Positions 7,641 to 15,840 of a stretch of 64,000 bases of DNA are shown here, piece by piece. The stretch is from Sphingomonas sp. LC-1 (GTDB lineage: Bacteria > Pseudomonadota > Alphaproteobacteria > Sphingomonadales > Sphingomonadaceae). Below the pieces are notes generated by a model that was not told where the DNA came from, ran no database searches, and was given only the letters and a program-made list of their open reading frames with translations. The position numbers and the translations under genes were made by a program. Numbering within the stretch: position 1 is the stretch's first letter; every line of letters starts with the position of its first letter. The DNA is taken from NCBI RefSeq assembly GCF_025371035.1, contig NZ_JANZXB010000003.1, positions 1 through 64,000 on the forward strand. The letters are read 5' to 3'.

Positions 7641-7860
7641 AGCCCTCGCGAGGTCATGCTCGCGGTGAACGCGGGGTCGAAGACGGCAGTCAGCTGGGCG
7701 GTGCGGCGTCTGCTTTCGACCGCGCGGTTGGTTCGATGCAGCGATGGCCCTGCCTGCTTGGCGAGTCGGAGGCTGCGGTGTCGCTGCTCCAACGGAGCGA
7801 CTGGCATATGGTCGCGCCGAATGGGTGACAGGTCGAACGGGAGGCCGATTGCAGGCTGGC
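7641..7860. other. Non-coding remainder between helicase relic and MCP gene
   Basis: Open frames here are short and do not resemble known proteins. This is probably further decay of the helicase locus. Confidence 0.4.
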
Positions 7861-7905
7861 CCTGTTCGGGGTGTCGACAAAGCATTTGCCGACACCCCGA
7901 ACAGG
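7861..7905 (-). terminator. Strong 16-bp hairpin downstream of the MCP gene
   Basis: CCTGTTCGGGGTGTCG (7861-7876) pairs perfectly with CGACACCCCGAACAGG (7890-7905) around a 13-nt loop. It lies 15 bp beyond the stop of the minus-strand chemoreceptor gene. There is no long T-run on either strand, but stem length and position suit transcript termination or 3'-end stabilisation, possibly in both directions. Confidence 0.65.
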
Positions 7906-7919
7906 CCATTTCCCTCAGG

Positions 7920-9764
7920 TTAGAATGACGACCAATCGTCTTCGGCGGGTACGGCATTGCCCTGCGTCATGGGAATCGGCTTAGCGCGCGGACGCGGAGC
8001 GGCTTTGGCAGGGCGGGTTTCGAGCTTGTGGACGTTCGTCGACATCGCACTGGCTGGTTGCCCGATCTGGAAACGCGAAAGCTGACGCGCAAGGCTATCG
8101 GCTTCGGTGGCGAGCCCGCGAGCCGCAGCCGTCGCTTCCTCGACCATCGCGGCATTTTGTTGGGTGACCACGTCCATTTCGCCTACGGCCGTGTTGACTT
8201 CCTGCAGCCCGGTAGCCTGTTGCTGGGCCGCATTGGAAATCTCGTCGACCAGTCCGCTGACTTCGACGATTCGCCCGATAATGCCGTTCAGGGCCTGTCC
8301 CGTTTCACCGACGAGGCGCACACCTTCGGCCACTTGTTCGGACGACGCGGTGACCAGGTTCTTGACGTCCTTGGCGGCATCCGCCGAACGCAACGCCAGC
8401 GCACGGACTTCGGAGGCGACGACGGCAAAGCCCTTGCCAGCATCGCCGGCGCGGGCGGCTTCGACCCCGGCGTTCAGAGCGAGCAGGTTGGTCTGGAACG
8501 CGATGCCGTCGATGACGGCGATGATGTCGGATATTTCGTTCGACCGGCGCTCGATGCCGTCCATTGCTACGACGGCCTTCTGGACGATGTCGCCCGACTG
8601 TTCGGCCAAAGCGCGCGCGTCTCGCGCTGCCTCGTTGGCGCTCGCGGTCCGTTGTGCGGCGGAGCGCATGGTGGAGGTGATCTCCTCCATCGCGGAGGCG
8701 GTTTCCTCAAGGCTGGCCGCCTGCTGCTCGGTGCGCATCGAAAGATCGTCGGAGGCGGTGCGGATTTCGCCCGCGCCACCGTTGATGCCGGCGACCGCCG
8801 TCGATACCTGCGACAGCGCATCCTGCAATGCTTCGGCCGCCTTGTTGAAATCGGTTTTGAGCTTGGCAAACGGGCCGGTTAGCTCGGTGTCGATGCGGGT
8901 CAGCAGATCGCCCGTCGCGAGATTTGAGAGAGCTTGTCCGACGCTGTCGACGATCATGGTGGTCTGTTCCGCCTTCGCCCGTTCGGCCGCGGCAAGCTGA
9001 TCGCGGAACTGGGTCATGGCGTTGGCCAGATCTCCGACTTCGTCGCGGCGATCGGCTTCTGGCACGCGGACATCCATATTGCCGGCGGCCAGTTCGCCCA
9101 TCGCGCCGGTCATGATGTTCAGGGGCTTGGCAATCTGGCGGATCAGCAGCGTCAAAAGCGCGATGGTCAGCGCGATCGCCGCCAGGATCATCCCTATGGT
9201 GATCAGGCGTCCCGTAGCGGCCGTTTCCTTGGCCTCCGCGCGGGCTTTGTCCATGGCGGCCGTATAGGCCTCTTCCGCCCGGCCCAACGCCGCATTCTGG
9301 GCGTCATAGTCCTTGACCTCCTGCAAGGCGCTCGCCTGCGCCGCATCGGTCTCGTTGCGGTTCGACAGGGCGATGGTCTGCGGCAAATGGTCGGTAAAGC
9401 GCTGCCAGATCGGCTCGAATTCGTCCATCGCGGCCTTGGCGACGGGATCCTGCTCCATCGCTTTGACTTTGGAAAGCGACTGGTTGATCGAGGCCAAGGA
9501 CGCCTCCAGCGCCCTGTAGTGCGCCGCCATGGTCTCGGGCGACGTACTGACGATATGGGTCATCTCCTCGGCGCGGGCGTTCGAGGTCTGGGTATCGATG
9601 CTGTGGGTTAGCTTCTGCAAGCGGGCCAAGCGCGAAGCGATGTCTGAGGTGTTCGCGCTCAGTGCATTCTGATTGCGAATGGAAAGCCCACCGACAATCA
9701 GCAGGGCCATCAGCAAGATCGCAAAGCATGCTATCAGCTTCGAACTGATCCGCAGGTTTCTCAC
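7920..9764 (-). CDS. Methyl-accepting chemotaxis protein
   Basis: A 614-aa transmembrane chemoreceptor. TM1 is at about residues 12-30; a helical four-helix-bundle-type periplasmic sensor spans about 31-185; TM2 is at about 187-208 (LITIGMILAAIALTIALLTL). A HAMP domain and an extra coiled region (about 210-330) follow. The signalling domain has the conserved hairpin tip IAFQTNLLALNAGVEAARAG. It transmits ligand state to CheA/CheW. The protein ends EDDWSSF, resembling the aromatic C-terminal tether (NWETF-like) that recruits CheR/CheB. It is encoded alone, 10 kb from the che operon, in scarred DNA. The ligand is unknown. Confidence 0.93.
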   Translation of the reverse strand: MRNLRISSKLIACFAILLMALLIVGGLSIRNQNALSANTSDIASRLARLQKLTHSIDTQTSNARAEEMTHIVSTSPETMAAHYRALEASLASINQSLSKVKAMEQDPVAKAAMDEFEPIWQRFTDHLPQTIALSNRNETDAAQASALQEVKDYDAQNAALGRAEEAYTAAMDKARAEAKETAATGRLITIGMILAAIALTIALLTLLIRQIAKPLNIMTGAMGELAAGNMDVRVPEADRRDEVGDLANAMTQFRDQLAAAERAKAEQTTMIVDSVGQALSNLATGDLLTRIDTELTGPFAKLKTDFNKAAEALQDALSQVSTAVAGINGGAGEIRTASDDLSMRTEQQAASLEETASAMEEITSTMRSAAQRTASANEAARDARALAEQSGDIVQKAVVAMDGIERRSNEISDIIAVIDGIAFQTNLLALNAGVEAARAGDAGKGFAVVASEVRALALRSADAAKDVKNLVTASSEQVAEGVRLVGETGQALNGIIGRIVEVSGLVDEISNAAQQQATGLQEVNTAVGEMDVVTQQNAAMVEEATAAARGLATEADSLARQLSRFQIGQPASAMSTNVHKLETRPAKAAPRPRAKPIPMTQGNAVPAEDDWSSF

Positions 9765-10021
9765 ATTATTCTCCTGACGCTTCGTGCCTGATCGCGGGCG
9801 GGCTCAACGCCCGTACAAAGACGAAGCCCTTATCTGATATGGATTAATGAAATGCTTTGCAGGGGGAGTTTTTTGGCGGTCGCGGTGCCGTAGGACGAAG
9901 GGTCCGCCCCCAAATGCGGATTTTCCAGCCTGTCTTGCCGGGTGGAGCGGAATGGCGATCATACCCGCCCGATCCTTGGATCCGGGGGACAAGGCGAGCT
10001 TGTTCCGGTCTTCTCACGAAC

Positions 10022-10064
10022 CCTGAATCAGGTCACGAGGCTCCTATCAAAGGGGCCTGACACC
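10022..10064 (-). repeat. Relic of an IS5-family element end
   Basis: This 43-bp stretch (CCTGAATCAGGTC ... GGCCTGACACC on the plus strand) aligns with the end of the IS at 148-190 (CCTGAATCAGATC ... GGTCCTGACCC) with about seven to nine differences. No transposase remains next to it, so it is either a solo end left by imprecise loss or the end of a different, related element. Confidence 0.55.
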
Positions 10065-10084
10065 AAGGGAAGAAGGCGAACGAG

Positions 10085-10147
10085 GATCCGTCATTTTTCG
10101 CCTCATCATGGTGGGCGGCGGCCCTACCACGGGGTTTTTTCAGGGCG
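10085..10147 (+). repeat. Dispersed repeat, copy 2
   Basis: Same orientation as 6658-6722 and alike over its whole length (CCATCATTTTTCGCC-type start, CCTACCACGGGGTTTTTTCAG). It begins 21 bp after the IS-end relic. Function unknown. Confidence 0.6.
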
Positions 10148-10272
10148 CGCGCCTGTTGGCGATCATGAGCGGTGCCCGTTTTCCCGGTCCATCCACGCTG
10201 CCCCCCTTGCGCTAACCCCTTGTTAGGGAAGAATATGGGACACGCACGCATGTGTCCCAAGGAAAGCGCGCC

Positions 10273-12765
10273 ATGGATTTTCCGCTCATCGCGCCCCGAC
10301 CGCCCAGGCTTTCCGAACAGATCGAAGGGCTGAGGCGGATCGAGCAGTCCGGCCAGTTCAGCAATGGCGGGCCCGAGGTGCGCGCACTGGAAGACGAGAT
10401 GCTCGTGCGGCTCTTCGGGGGTAGCGGGGCGGCGCTGGCGGTCGGCAATGCCACGCTGGGCCTGATGATCGCGATTCGGCAGGCGGCGGGACTGAATCCC
10501 CGGCCGGGCGATCTGGCGATGATGCCCGCCATGACCTTTGCGGCGACGGGGCAGGCGGCGCTCTGGGCCGGGCTGACCCCGCTGATCGTCGATGTCGATC
10601 CGGAGAGTTGGACCGCCGACCCGGACCAGGAAGAGCGAATGCTCGCGCGGCATGGCGATCGGATCAGGGTGATCGTGCCCTATGCGACCTTCGGCACGGC
10701 CATCGATCTGGAACGCTATGCCTGGCTGGCCGAGCGTTATGGGGTGGGGATCGTCGTGGATGCGGCCGCCTCGCTGGGGACGCTGGACAGATCGGGGCGC
10801 GGGTTCGGCACGGGGGCGCCGTTCGTCCTGGTCTATTCGATGCACGCGACCAAGACCTTCTCGGTGGGGGAGGGCGGGCTGATCTATAGCGGCGACCGCG
10901 ACCGCATTGATCAGTTGCGTGCGATGGTGAATTTCGGCTTCGAGAGTGGGCGGAGCGCGACGCTTCCCGGCATCAATGCCAAGATGCCCGAGGTGCTGGC
11001 GCTGATGGCGCGATGCAAATTGGCGGAGATCGACACGATCTGCGATGCGCGGGCCGCACTCGACCGCGAATATCGCGACGCCCTGCCCGAATGGTCGTTT
11101 CAGCGGGAAGCGACGATGCGGCAGGCCACCCAGTTCATGCCGCTCCTGCTCCCGACTCCATTGGCGTCCCGCCGCGGCGAGATCATCGCGGCGCTGGCCG
11201 ATGACGGCGTGGGGGCGGGCCAGTATTTCAGCCCGCATCTCGGCGAGCAGCCGCTGTTCCGCGAAACCGCCCTGGTCGAGCCGACTCCGATTGCCGATCG
11301 TGTTTCGGCGCGCATGCTCAGCCTGCCGATCACCGACGCGATGAAGCCGGGCGACGCCGCGATCGTCGCCGCGCGGTTGAGGCGGGCCATCGAACGAGTG
11401 TCCGTGCCGGTGCATCCGGTGCCCGGAAAGCCGCCAGCCGCCGGCCCGGCGAACTGCGTCGTGATCGGGGGAGGGCCCGCCGGCACCGCCGTGCTGATCG
11501 CCGCCAGCAAGAACGGGTCATTGGTGCCGCTGGCGCAGGGAGGCTTGACCCTGGTGGAGCGATCGGCCTCGATCGGCCCGGGGGCGCTGGGTGACTATGC
11601 CATTCGCTCCGATACCACGGCCGAGACGTTTTTGTCGGCGGTGAAGGACAATCCGCATCCCGAACTCGCCGCGTTGGAGTCGCATCCCGCAGGGAGGCAG
11701 ATGGCGCGGCATTGCGGGGCGCTGGGCGCGCCATTGCATGATACCGCCCCGTTGCTCGCGGTGACCGCCCAGCGCCTGCGCACCATCGTTACCGATCATG
11801 GCGGCCATGTCCTGACCGGCGCCGAAGCGGTGCAGGCCCGGCGCAGCGCGGATGGTTATTGGCACACGACGCTGACCGGCGCCGAGGGGCAGCGCGTCCT
11901 GACCTCGCGCAGCATCGTCGTCGCAACGGGCGGCTATCAGAGCGATGATCAGATCGCGGCCGAACCGGTGGCGGGCGCACCGCTGGGCGCCATGGCGGGG
12001 GATCGGTTGATCCGGTCCGATGTCCTGCTCCGCCATGGGGGGACGCGCCTGGTCGCCGAGCGGCTGGCCACCGTGCGGGCGCCGCGTATCGTCATCGTCG
12101 GTGCATCGACCAGCGCCTTGGCATCGGCGGTGCGATTGCTCAAATGCCATGACCTGCCGCTCGGGGCGGGGGCCATGACGCTGATCGTCCGCACCCCACC
12201 AAAGCCGTTCTTCCCGACCATCGCCGCTGCGGAGCAAGAGGGGTTCACAGACTTCACGGCCGATGATGTCTGCCCGGTCAGCGGGTTCGTCCTGCGGCTG
12301 GCGGGGCTGCGACTCGAGTCGCGCGAACTGGTGATGCGGATGCTGTCGCTGGGGGGGCGTACGCCCGATCCGCGCCTGACGATTTATCGGATCGCGGGCG
12401 ATGACGATCCGCAGGCGCGGGCGATCATCGGCACGGCCGATCTGGTGGTGGGCGCGCTCGGCTATCGCCTCCGCTCCTTGCCGCTGTTCGATGCGGAGGG
12501 AGCGCCGATCGCGCTGGCGCATATGGCGGGGCGGCCCATGGTCGACCGCCATTGCCGAATCCTCGATGCCCAGGATCGCCCGGTGCCGGGCGCCTATGGC
12601 ATCGGCCTGTCCGCCGGTTTTGTGCCCTGGGGGCCGTTGGGCGGGGAAAAGAGCTTTCGCGGACAGGCCAATGGCTTGTGGCTCTGGCAGAATCATGTCG
12701 GCCAGATGATCGTCGATCAGGTGCTGGAAGGGGCTCTGCCCGAACGGGACCATGCCGCCGCATGA
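10273..12765 (+). CDS. Fusion of DegT/DnrJ/EryC1-type PLP enzyme with FAD/NAD(P)-binding domain
   Basis: An 830-aa two-domain protein. Residues 1-380 have the fold of sugar aminotransferases (DegT/DnrJ/EryC1/StrS, aspartate-aminotransferase superfamily). MHATKTFSVGEGG contains the Schiff-base Lys194, and VVDAAAS the cofactor-ring Asp163. Residues 394-830 start with a dinucleotide-binding motif NCVVIGGGPAGTA (about 395-407). A second such motif, IVIVGASTSALASAVRLL, lies near 610, resembling FAD-NAD(P)-binding family PF13454-type proteins. The activities suggested are amino transfer to a keto-sugar plus a flavin-dependent oxidation or N-hydroxylation. It overlaps a glycosyltransferase by ATGA, so a modified sugar is a likely product. 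The ATG at 10273 follows AAGGAAA; an in-frame ATG at 10252 is also possible. The fusion is not one I recognise. Confidence 0.8.
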   Translation: MDFPLIAPRPPRLSEQIEGLRRIEQSGQFSNGGPEVRALEDEMLVRLFGGSGAALAVGNATLGLMIAIRQAAGLNPRPGDLAMMPAMTFAATGQAALWAGLTPLIVDVDPESWTADPDQEERMLARHGDRIRVIVPYATFGTAIDLERYAWLAERYGVGIVVDAAASLGTLDRSGRGFGTGAPFVLVYSMHATKTFSVGEGGLIYSGDRDRIDQLRAMVNFGFESGRSATLPGINAKMPEVLALMARCKLAEIDTICDARAALDREYRDALPEWSFQREATMRQATQFMPLLLPTPLASRRGEIIAALADDGVGAGQYFSPHLGEQPLFRETALVEPTPIADRVSARMLSLPITDAMKPGDAAIVAARLRRAIERVSVPVHPVPGKPPAAGPANCVVIGGGPAGTAVLIAASKNGSLVPLAQGGLTLVERSASIGPGALGDYAIRSDTTAETFLSAVKDNPHPELAALESHPAGRQMARHCGALGAPLHDTAPLLAVTAQRLRTIVTDHGGHVLTGAEAVQARRSADGYWHTTLTGAEGQRVLTSRSIVVATGGYQSDDQIAAEPVAGAPLGAMAGDRLIRSDVLLRHGGTRLVAERLATVRAPRIVIVGASTSALASAVRLLKCHDLPLGAGAMTLIVRTPPKPFFPTIAAAEQEGFTDFTADDVCPVSGFVLRLAGLRLESRELVMRMLSLGGRTPDPRLTIYRIAGDDDPQARAIIGTADLVVGALGYRLRSLPLFDAEGAPIALAHMAGRPMVDRHCRILDAQDRPVPGAYGIGLSAGFVPWGPLGGEKSFRGQANGLWLWQNHVGQMIVDQVLEGALPERDHAAA

Positions 12766-13844
12766 GCGATCCCGTCGTCAGCATCGTCATTCCGGCTTAT
12801 AACGGCGCCACGCTGATCGGCGAGACATTGGCCAGCCTGGGGGCGCAGACGCTGACCGATTGGGAGGCGCTGGTCGTCGACGATTGCTCGTCCGATCATA
12901 CCCGCGAACTGGTGCGAAGCTGGCCCGATCCGCGCGTCCGCCTGATCGAGAATGCCGTCAATGGCGGCCCGGTGACGACGCGCAATCGCGGCGTCGCAGC
13001 GGCGCGCGGGCGCTATCTGGCGGGGCTCGACCAAGATGATCTGTGCCGGCCCGAACGGCTAGCCCGACAGGTCGCCTATCTGGAGGCGAATCCGGCGATC
13101 GTCCTGGCGGGCACGCAGACCGAGCAACTGGTCGAGGGGAAGGTGCTGCGCATGGACTATGCGCCGCACAGCACGCCCCATCTGATCCACTGGCTGAGCT
13201 GGATCGAGAATCCGCTGGCATGGTCGACCGTGATGGTACGCGCCGATGTGGCGAGGCGGCTCGAACCGTTCACGCGGCCCGAAATTGTCTATGCGGAGGA
13301 CTTCGACCTTTATCACCGCATCATCGCCTTTGGCCGGATTGCCCGGCTGGACGAGCCGCTGCTGATCTATCGCCAACATGCGGGCGGCGTGTCCAAACGA
13401 TTCATCGACCGGATGCGCGCCAGCGCGACGCGCGTGCTGGCGGAGGCGCATGCACCGCTATTGGGCGAGGGCGCGGGCGAGATCGCGGGCCTTCTGGTCC
13501 GGCATAATATGGGAGGCGTGCCGGTTCCCGACGGTGCCACGCTTCGACGTCTGGGACAGGCGATCGCGACCTTGCAGCATGCGTATCTGGCGAAGGTGGA
13601 ACCCGACACCGAAAGCCTGAAGCTGATCCGCTGGGAAACCGCACGACGATGGCGGCAATTGGCGCGGGCGGCGCTTCGATCCGGCTGCGTGACGCTGGGC
13701 GATGTCCTAGCATCGCGGCCCCCTCATATGGGACTAGGCTATGCCGGGGTCGAAGACCTGCTGGGATGGAGAGCGATCGGGCTGGCGCGACAATTCGGGC
13801 GCAAGCGGCGTGGGGCGGGGAGCCGTCCATCGGACCAAACCTGA
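12762..13844 (+). CDS. Family 2 glycosyltransferase
   Basis: A 360-aa GT-A fold glycosyltransferase. The N-terminus VSIVIPAYNGATLIGETLAS is the GT2 nucleotide-sugar start. VVDDCSSDHT holds the first Asp pair, GGPVTTRNRGVAAARG is the family helix, and AGLDQDD supplies the DXD-type metal site at about residues 88-94. It transfers a sugar from a nucleotide donor to an unknown acceptor at the cytoplasmic face; no membrane segment is evident. Its ATG overlaps the stop of the PLP/FAD fusion gene, so the two are coupled and likely act in one glycan pathway. Confidence 0.88.
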   Translation: MSDPVVSIVIPAYNGATLIGETLASLGAQTLTDWEALVVDDCSSDHTRELVRSWPDPRVRLIENAVNGGPVTTRNRGVAAARGRYLAGLDQDDLCRPERLARQVAYLEANPAIVLAGTQTEQLVEGKVLRMDYAPHSTPHLIHWLSWIENPLAWSTVMVRADVARRLEPFTRPEIVYAEDFDLYHRIIAFGRIARLDEPLLIYRQHAGGVSKRFIDRMRASATRVLAEAHAPLLGEGAGEIAGLLVRHNMGGVPVPDGATLRRLGQAIATLQHAYLAKVEPDTESLKLIRWETARRWRQLARAALRSGCVTLGDVLASRPPHMGLGYAGVEDLLGWRAIGLARQFGRKRRGAGSRPSDQT

Positions 13845-14349
13845 TCTTCGAACGGCGATCTTACGGGCGGCCCGATCCGTCGGCCCGCCTGGGCGATCGG
13901 CCTGCGTCACCACAGGCCGCCGCTTGCATGTCAGAGAAGGTGCTGGAGCAGCTTGGAAGCGCCCACGGCCACACCACCCACGGCGACCCAGCTCGCCATC
14001 GCCCCGAAGGTCAGGATGAGCATGCGATCAAGCGGCGAAATGACGTGTTGGTCCATGGTCGTGCAGTCCTCTCCAACCGGTCTGTGTGCCGGTATGGGGC
14101 AAATCTGCGATAAAATGCGTCGAGACGCAAACCCGTTTTTCGAATAACGGTGATCGATAATGTTCGCCGGAGCGATATTTGCCGTGCGAATGGGCCTGTC
14201 CGGCCATGGTTTGCGGCTATCGGTTGCCCAAATCCTCGTGCTTTGCCAAAAGCTTGAGATGACGATGATCCGTGCGGGATCCTCGATAAGGCGCACGCAA
14301 GACGGATGACATTTTTTTGACCCATCGGCCCCCCGATCGCCTTTCCGCC
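13845..14349. other. Intergenic region around a possible 41-aa gene
   Basis: Apart from the small minus-strand frame at 13931-14056, no gene is seen. The AT-richer part at 14100-14320 probably holds promoters for flanking genes; I could not assign boxes with confidence. Confidence 0.4.
13931..14056 (-). CDS. Putative 41-aa membrane protein
   Basis: The frame reads MDQHVISPLDRMLILTFGAM and continues with a hydrophobic, Gly/Ala/Val-rich segment (about residues 11-34) and a short C-terminus KLLQHLL. GGAGAGGA precedes the ATG on the minus strand by about 10 nt. It is monocistronic and converges on the glycosyltransferase gene. No family is recognised. Low codon count makes this call tentative. 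Confidence 0.4.
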   Translation of the reverse strand: MDQHVISPLDRMLILTFGAMASWVAVGGVAVGASKLLQHLL

Positions 14350-14991
14350 ATGCCCCTGGCTTTACGCGGCGCGGCGGCGGGGGCTGCGGCCCTGGCGATT
14401 CTGCTGCTCGCGGGGCTTCTGATCGATCATTGGCCGTTTGATTGGGACCGGGCGATTCTCATGGGGCTCCGGGCGCATGGGCAGTCGCATGCGCTGATGC
14501 GGGCGGCGGTGGACATCACCGCCCTGGGCAGCGTGCCCGTCCTGGTGCTGATGGTCGCCGTGGCCGCCATCCTGCTGGCGGCGCGAGGATGGTGGCTGAT
14601 GGCGGGCGTGACGGTGGCATCGGGGATCACCGGGGGTATGGTCGTCACGCTGGTCAAACAGAGCGTGGCGCGCGCCCGGCCCGATCTGGTGCCGCACTGG
14701 GTCGATGTCTCCAATGCCAGCTTTCCCAGCGGTCATGCGGCGGGCAGTGCGATGGTCTATCTGACGCTGGCCGCGCTGGCGACGCAGGTGACGCGGCATC
14801 GCCGGGTGCGGCATGCGATCGTGGCGATGGCGGTGCTGCTGGTCGGAGCGATCGGGGTCAGCCGCGTCTATCTGGGTGTCCATTGGCCGTCCGACGTGGC
14901 GGCGGGCTGGTGTTTCGGAACGCTCTGGGCGCTGGGCTGGTGGTGGGCGACAGCGGCGATCCGCGCCTCATGGCCGCAAATGCGCGAGTAG
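14350..14991 (+). CDS. PAP2-family membrane phosphatase
   Basis: A 213-aa polytopic protein with the three PAP2 signatures in order: KQSVARARP (motif 1), SFPSGHA (motif 2, with catalytic His) and SRVYLGVHWPSD (motif 3, with nucleophile His). Such enzymes dephosphorylate lipid phosphates, for example undecaprenyl pyrophosphate or phosphatidate, on the periplasmic side. Five to six hydrophobic segments are visible. I use the ATG at 14350; a TTG at 14317 would add 11 residues, and neither has a strong ribosome-binding site. The true substrate cannot be read from the sequence. Confidence 0.88.
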   Translation: MPLALRGAAAGAAALAILLLAGLLIDHWPFDWDRAILMGLRAHGQSHALMRAAVDITALGSVPVLVLMVAVAAILLAARGWWLMAGVTVASGITGGMVVTLVKQSVARARPDLVPHWVDVSNASFPSGHAAGSAMVYLTLAALATQVTRHRRVRHAIVAMAVLLVGAIGVSRVYLGVHWPSDVAAGWCFGTLWALGWWWATAAIRASWPQMRE

Positions 14992-14995
14992 CGAC

Positions 14996-15835
14996 TCAGC
15001 TTTGCGCGCGCGCCAACAGCGCCTGTGCGGCCTTCAGATGCGGCGCATCGACCATCCGCCCGTCGAGTTGCAGCGCCCCTGCGCCGGGGTTGGCCGCGAA
15101 CAGGTCGACGATTGCCTGGGCGCGCGCGAGTTCCTCGGGCGAGGGGGTGAAGGCGGCGTTGATGACCGGAACCTGGGCGGGGTGGATCGCCATCATGCCG
15201 GTAAAGCCGTCCCGCCGTCCCCGCGCGGCATAGGCGGCTAGCCCTTCCAAATCGCGAAAATCGGGATAGACCGTCTCGATCGCGGCGACCCCGGCGGCAT
15301 GCGCCCCGAACAGGGTCAGCGAGCGCGCCAGTTGGTAGGGCGCAGTATAGCCGCCATCGGCCTCGCGCGCGGTCGAGGCACCGATCGCGGCAGGAAGATC
15401 CTCCGCGCCCCAGGTCAGCCCCGCCAGCGGAAGGCTCGATCCGGCATATTCGTTAAGCCGGAACAGGGCGGTCGGTGTTTCGGTCGCGATCGGCAGGATG
15501 GGGATATGCTCCACCCCCCGCGCCGCCAGCGCATGAAGGCTGACGAGTCCTTCGGCCTTGGGCAGGACGAGGCCGTCGGGGCGGGCGGGCAGGATCGCCG
15601 CCAGATCGTCCGCCGCCAGCGGCCCGTCGATCGGGTTAATCCGCACGAATAGCCGGACGCCGTCCTCGCGGGGTTGCGCCAGGAATGCTGCGATTGCCTC
15701 GCGCGCTCGGGGCTTGGCGTCGGGGGCGACCGCATCCTCCAGGTCGAGGATCAGCGCATCCGCGCCCAGCCCCATCGCCTTCGCCATCCTGTCCGGCCGA
15801 TCGCCGGGCACGAACAGCAGCGAGCGCAGCCGCAT
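14996..15835 (-). CDS. HpcH/HpaI aldolase, citrate lyase beta-like CoA-ester lyase
   Basis: A 279-aa TIM-barrel enzyme of the CitE-like family. The start MRLRSLLFVPGDRPDRMAKA is typical. DALILDLEDAV and RINPIDG hold CoA/metal-binding residues, and WGAEDLPAAIG the acidic Mg-binding loop. It probably splits or forms a beta-hydroxyacyl-CoA such as malyl- or citramalyl-CoA; family members differ in substrate. It starts 5 bp after galE on the same strand, so the two are likely co-transcribed, although no pathway link is obvious. Confidence 0.88.
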   Translation of the reverse strand: MRLRSLLFVPGDRPDRMAKAMGLGADALILDLEDAVAPDAKPRAREAIAAFLAQPREDGVRLFVRINPIDGPLAADDLAAILPARPDGLVLPKAEGLVSLHALAARGVEHIPILPIATETPTALFRLNEYAGSSLPLAGLTWGAEDLPAAIGASTAREADGGYTAPYQLARSLTLFGAHAAGVAAIETVYPDFRDLEGLAAYAARGRRDGFTGMMAIHPAQVPVINAAFTPSPEELARAQAIVDLFAANPGAGALQLDGRMVDAPHLKAAQALLARAQS

Positions 15836-15840
15836 GGGCG

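Larger units (their letters stand above)
9765..10272. other. 508-bp intergenic region with IS-end relic and repeat
   Basis: It contains the upstream region of the minus-strand MCP gene, an IS5-end relic (10022-10064) and the second copy of the 65-bp repeat (10085-10147). The last 120 bp lead into the PLP/FAD fusion gene. No gene is seen. Confidence 0.6.
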
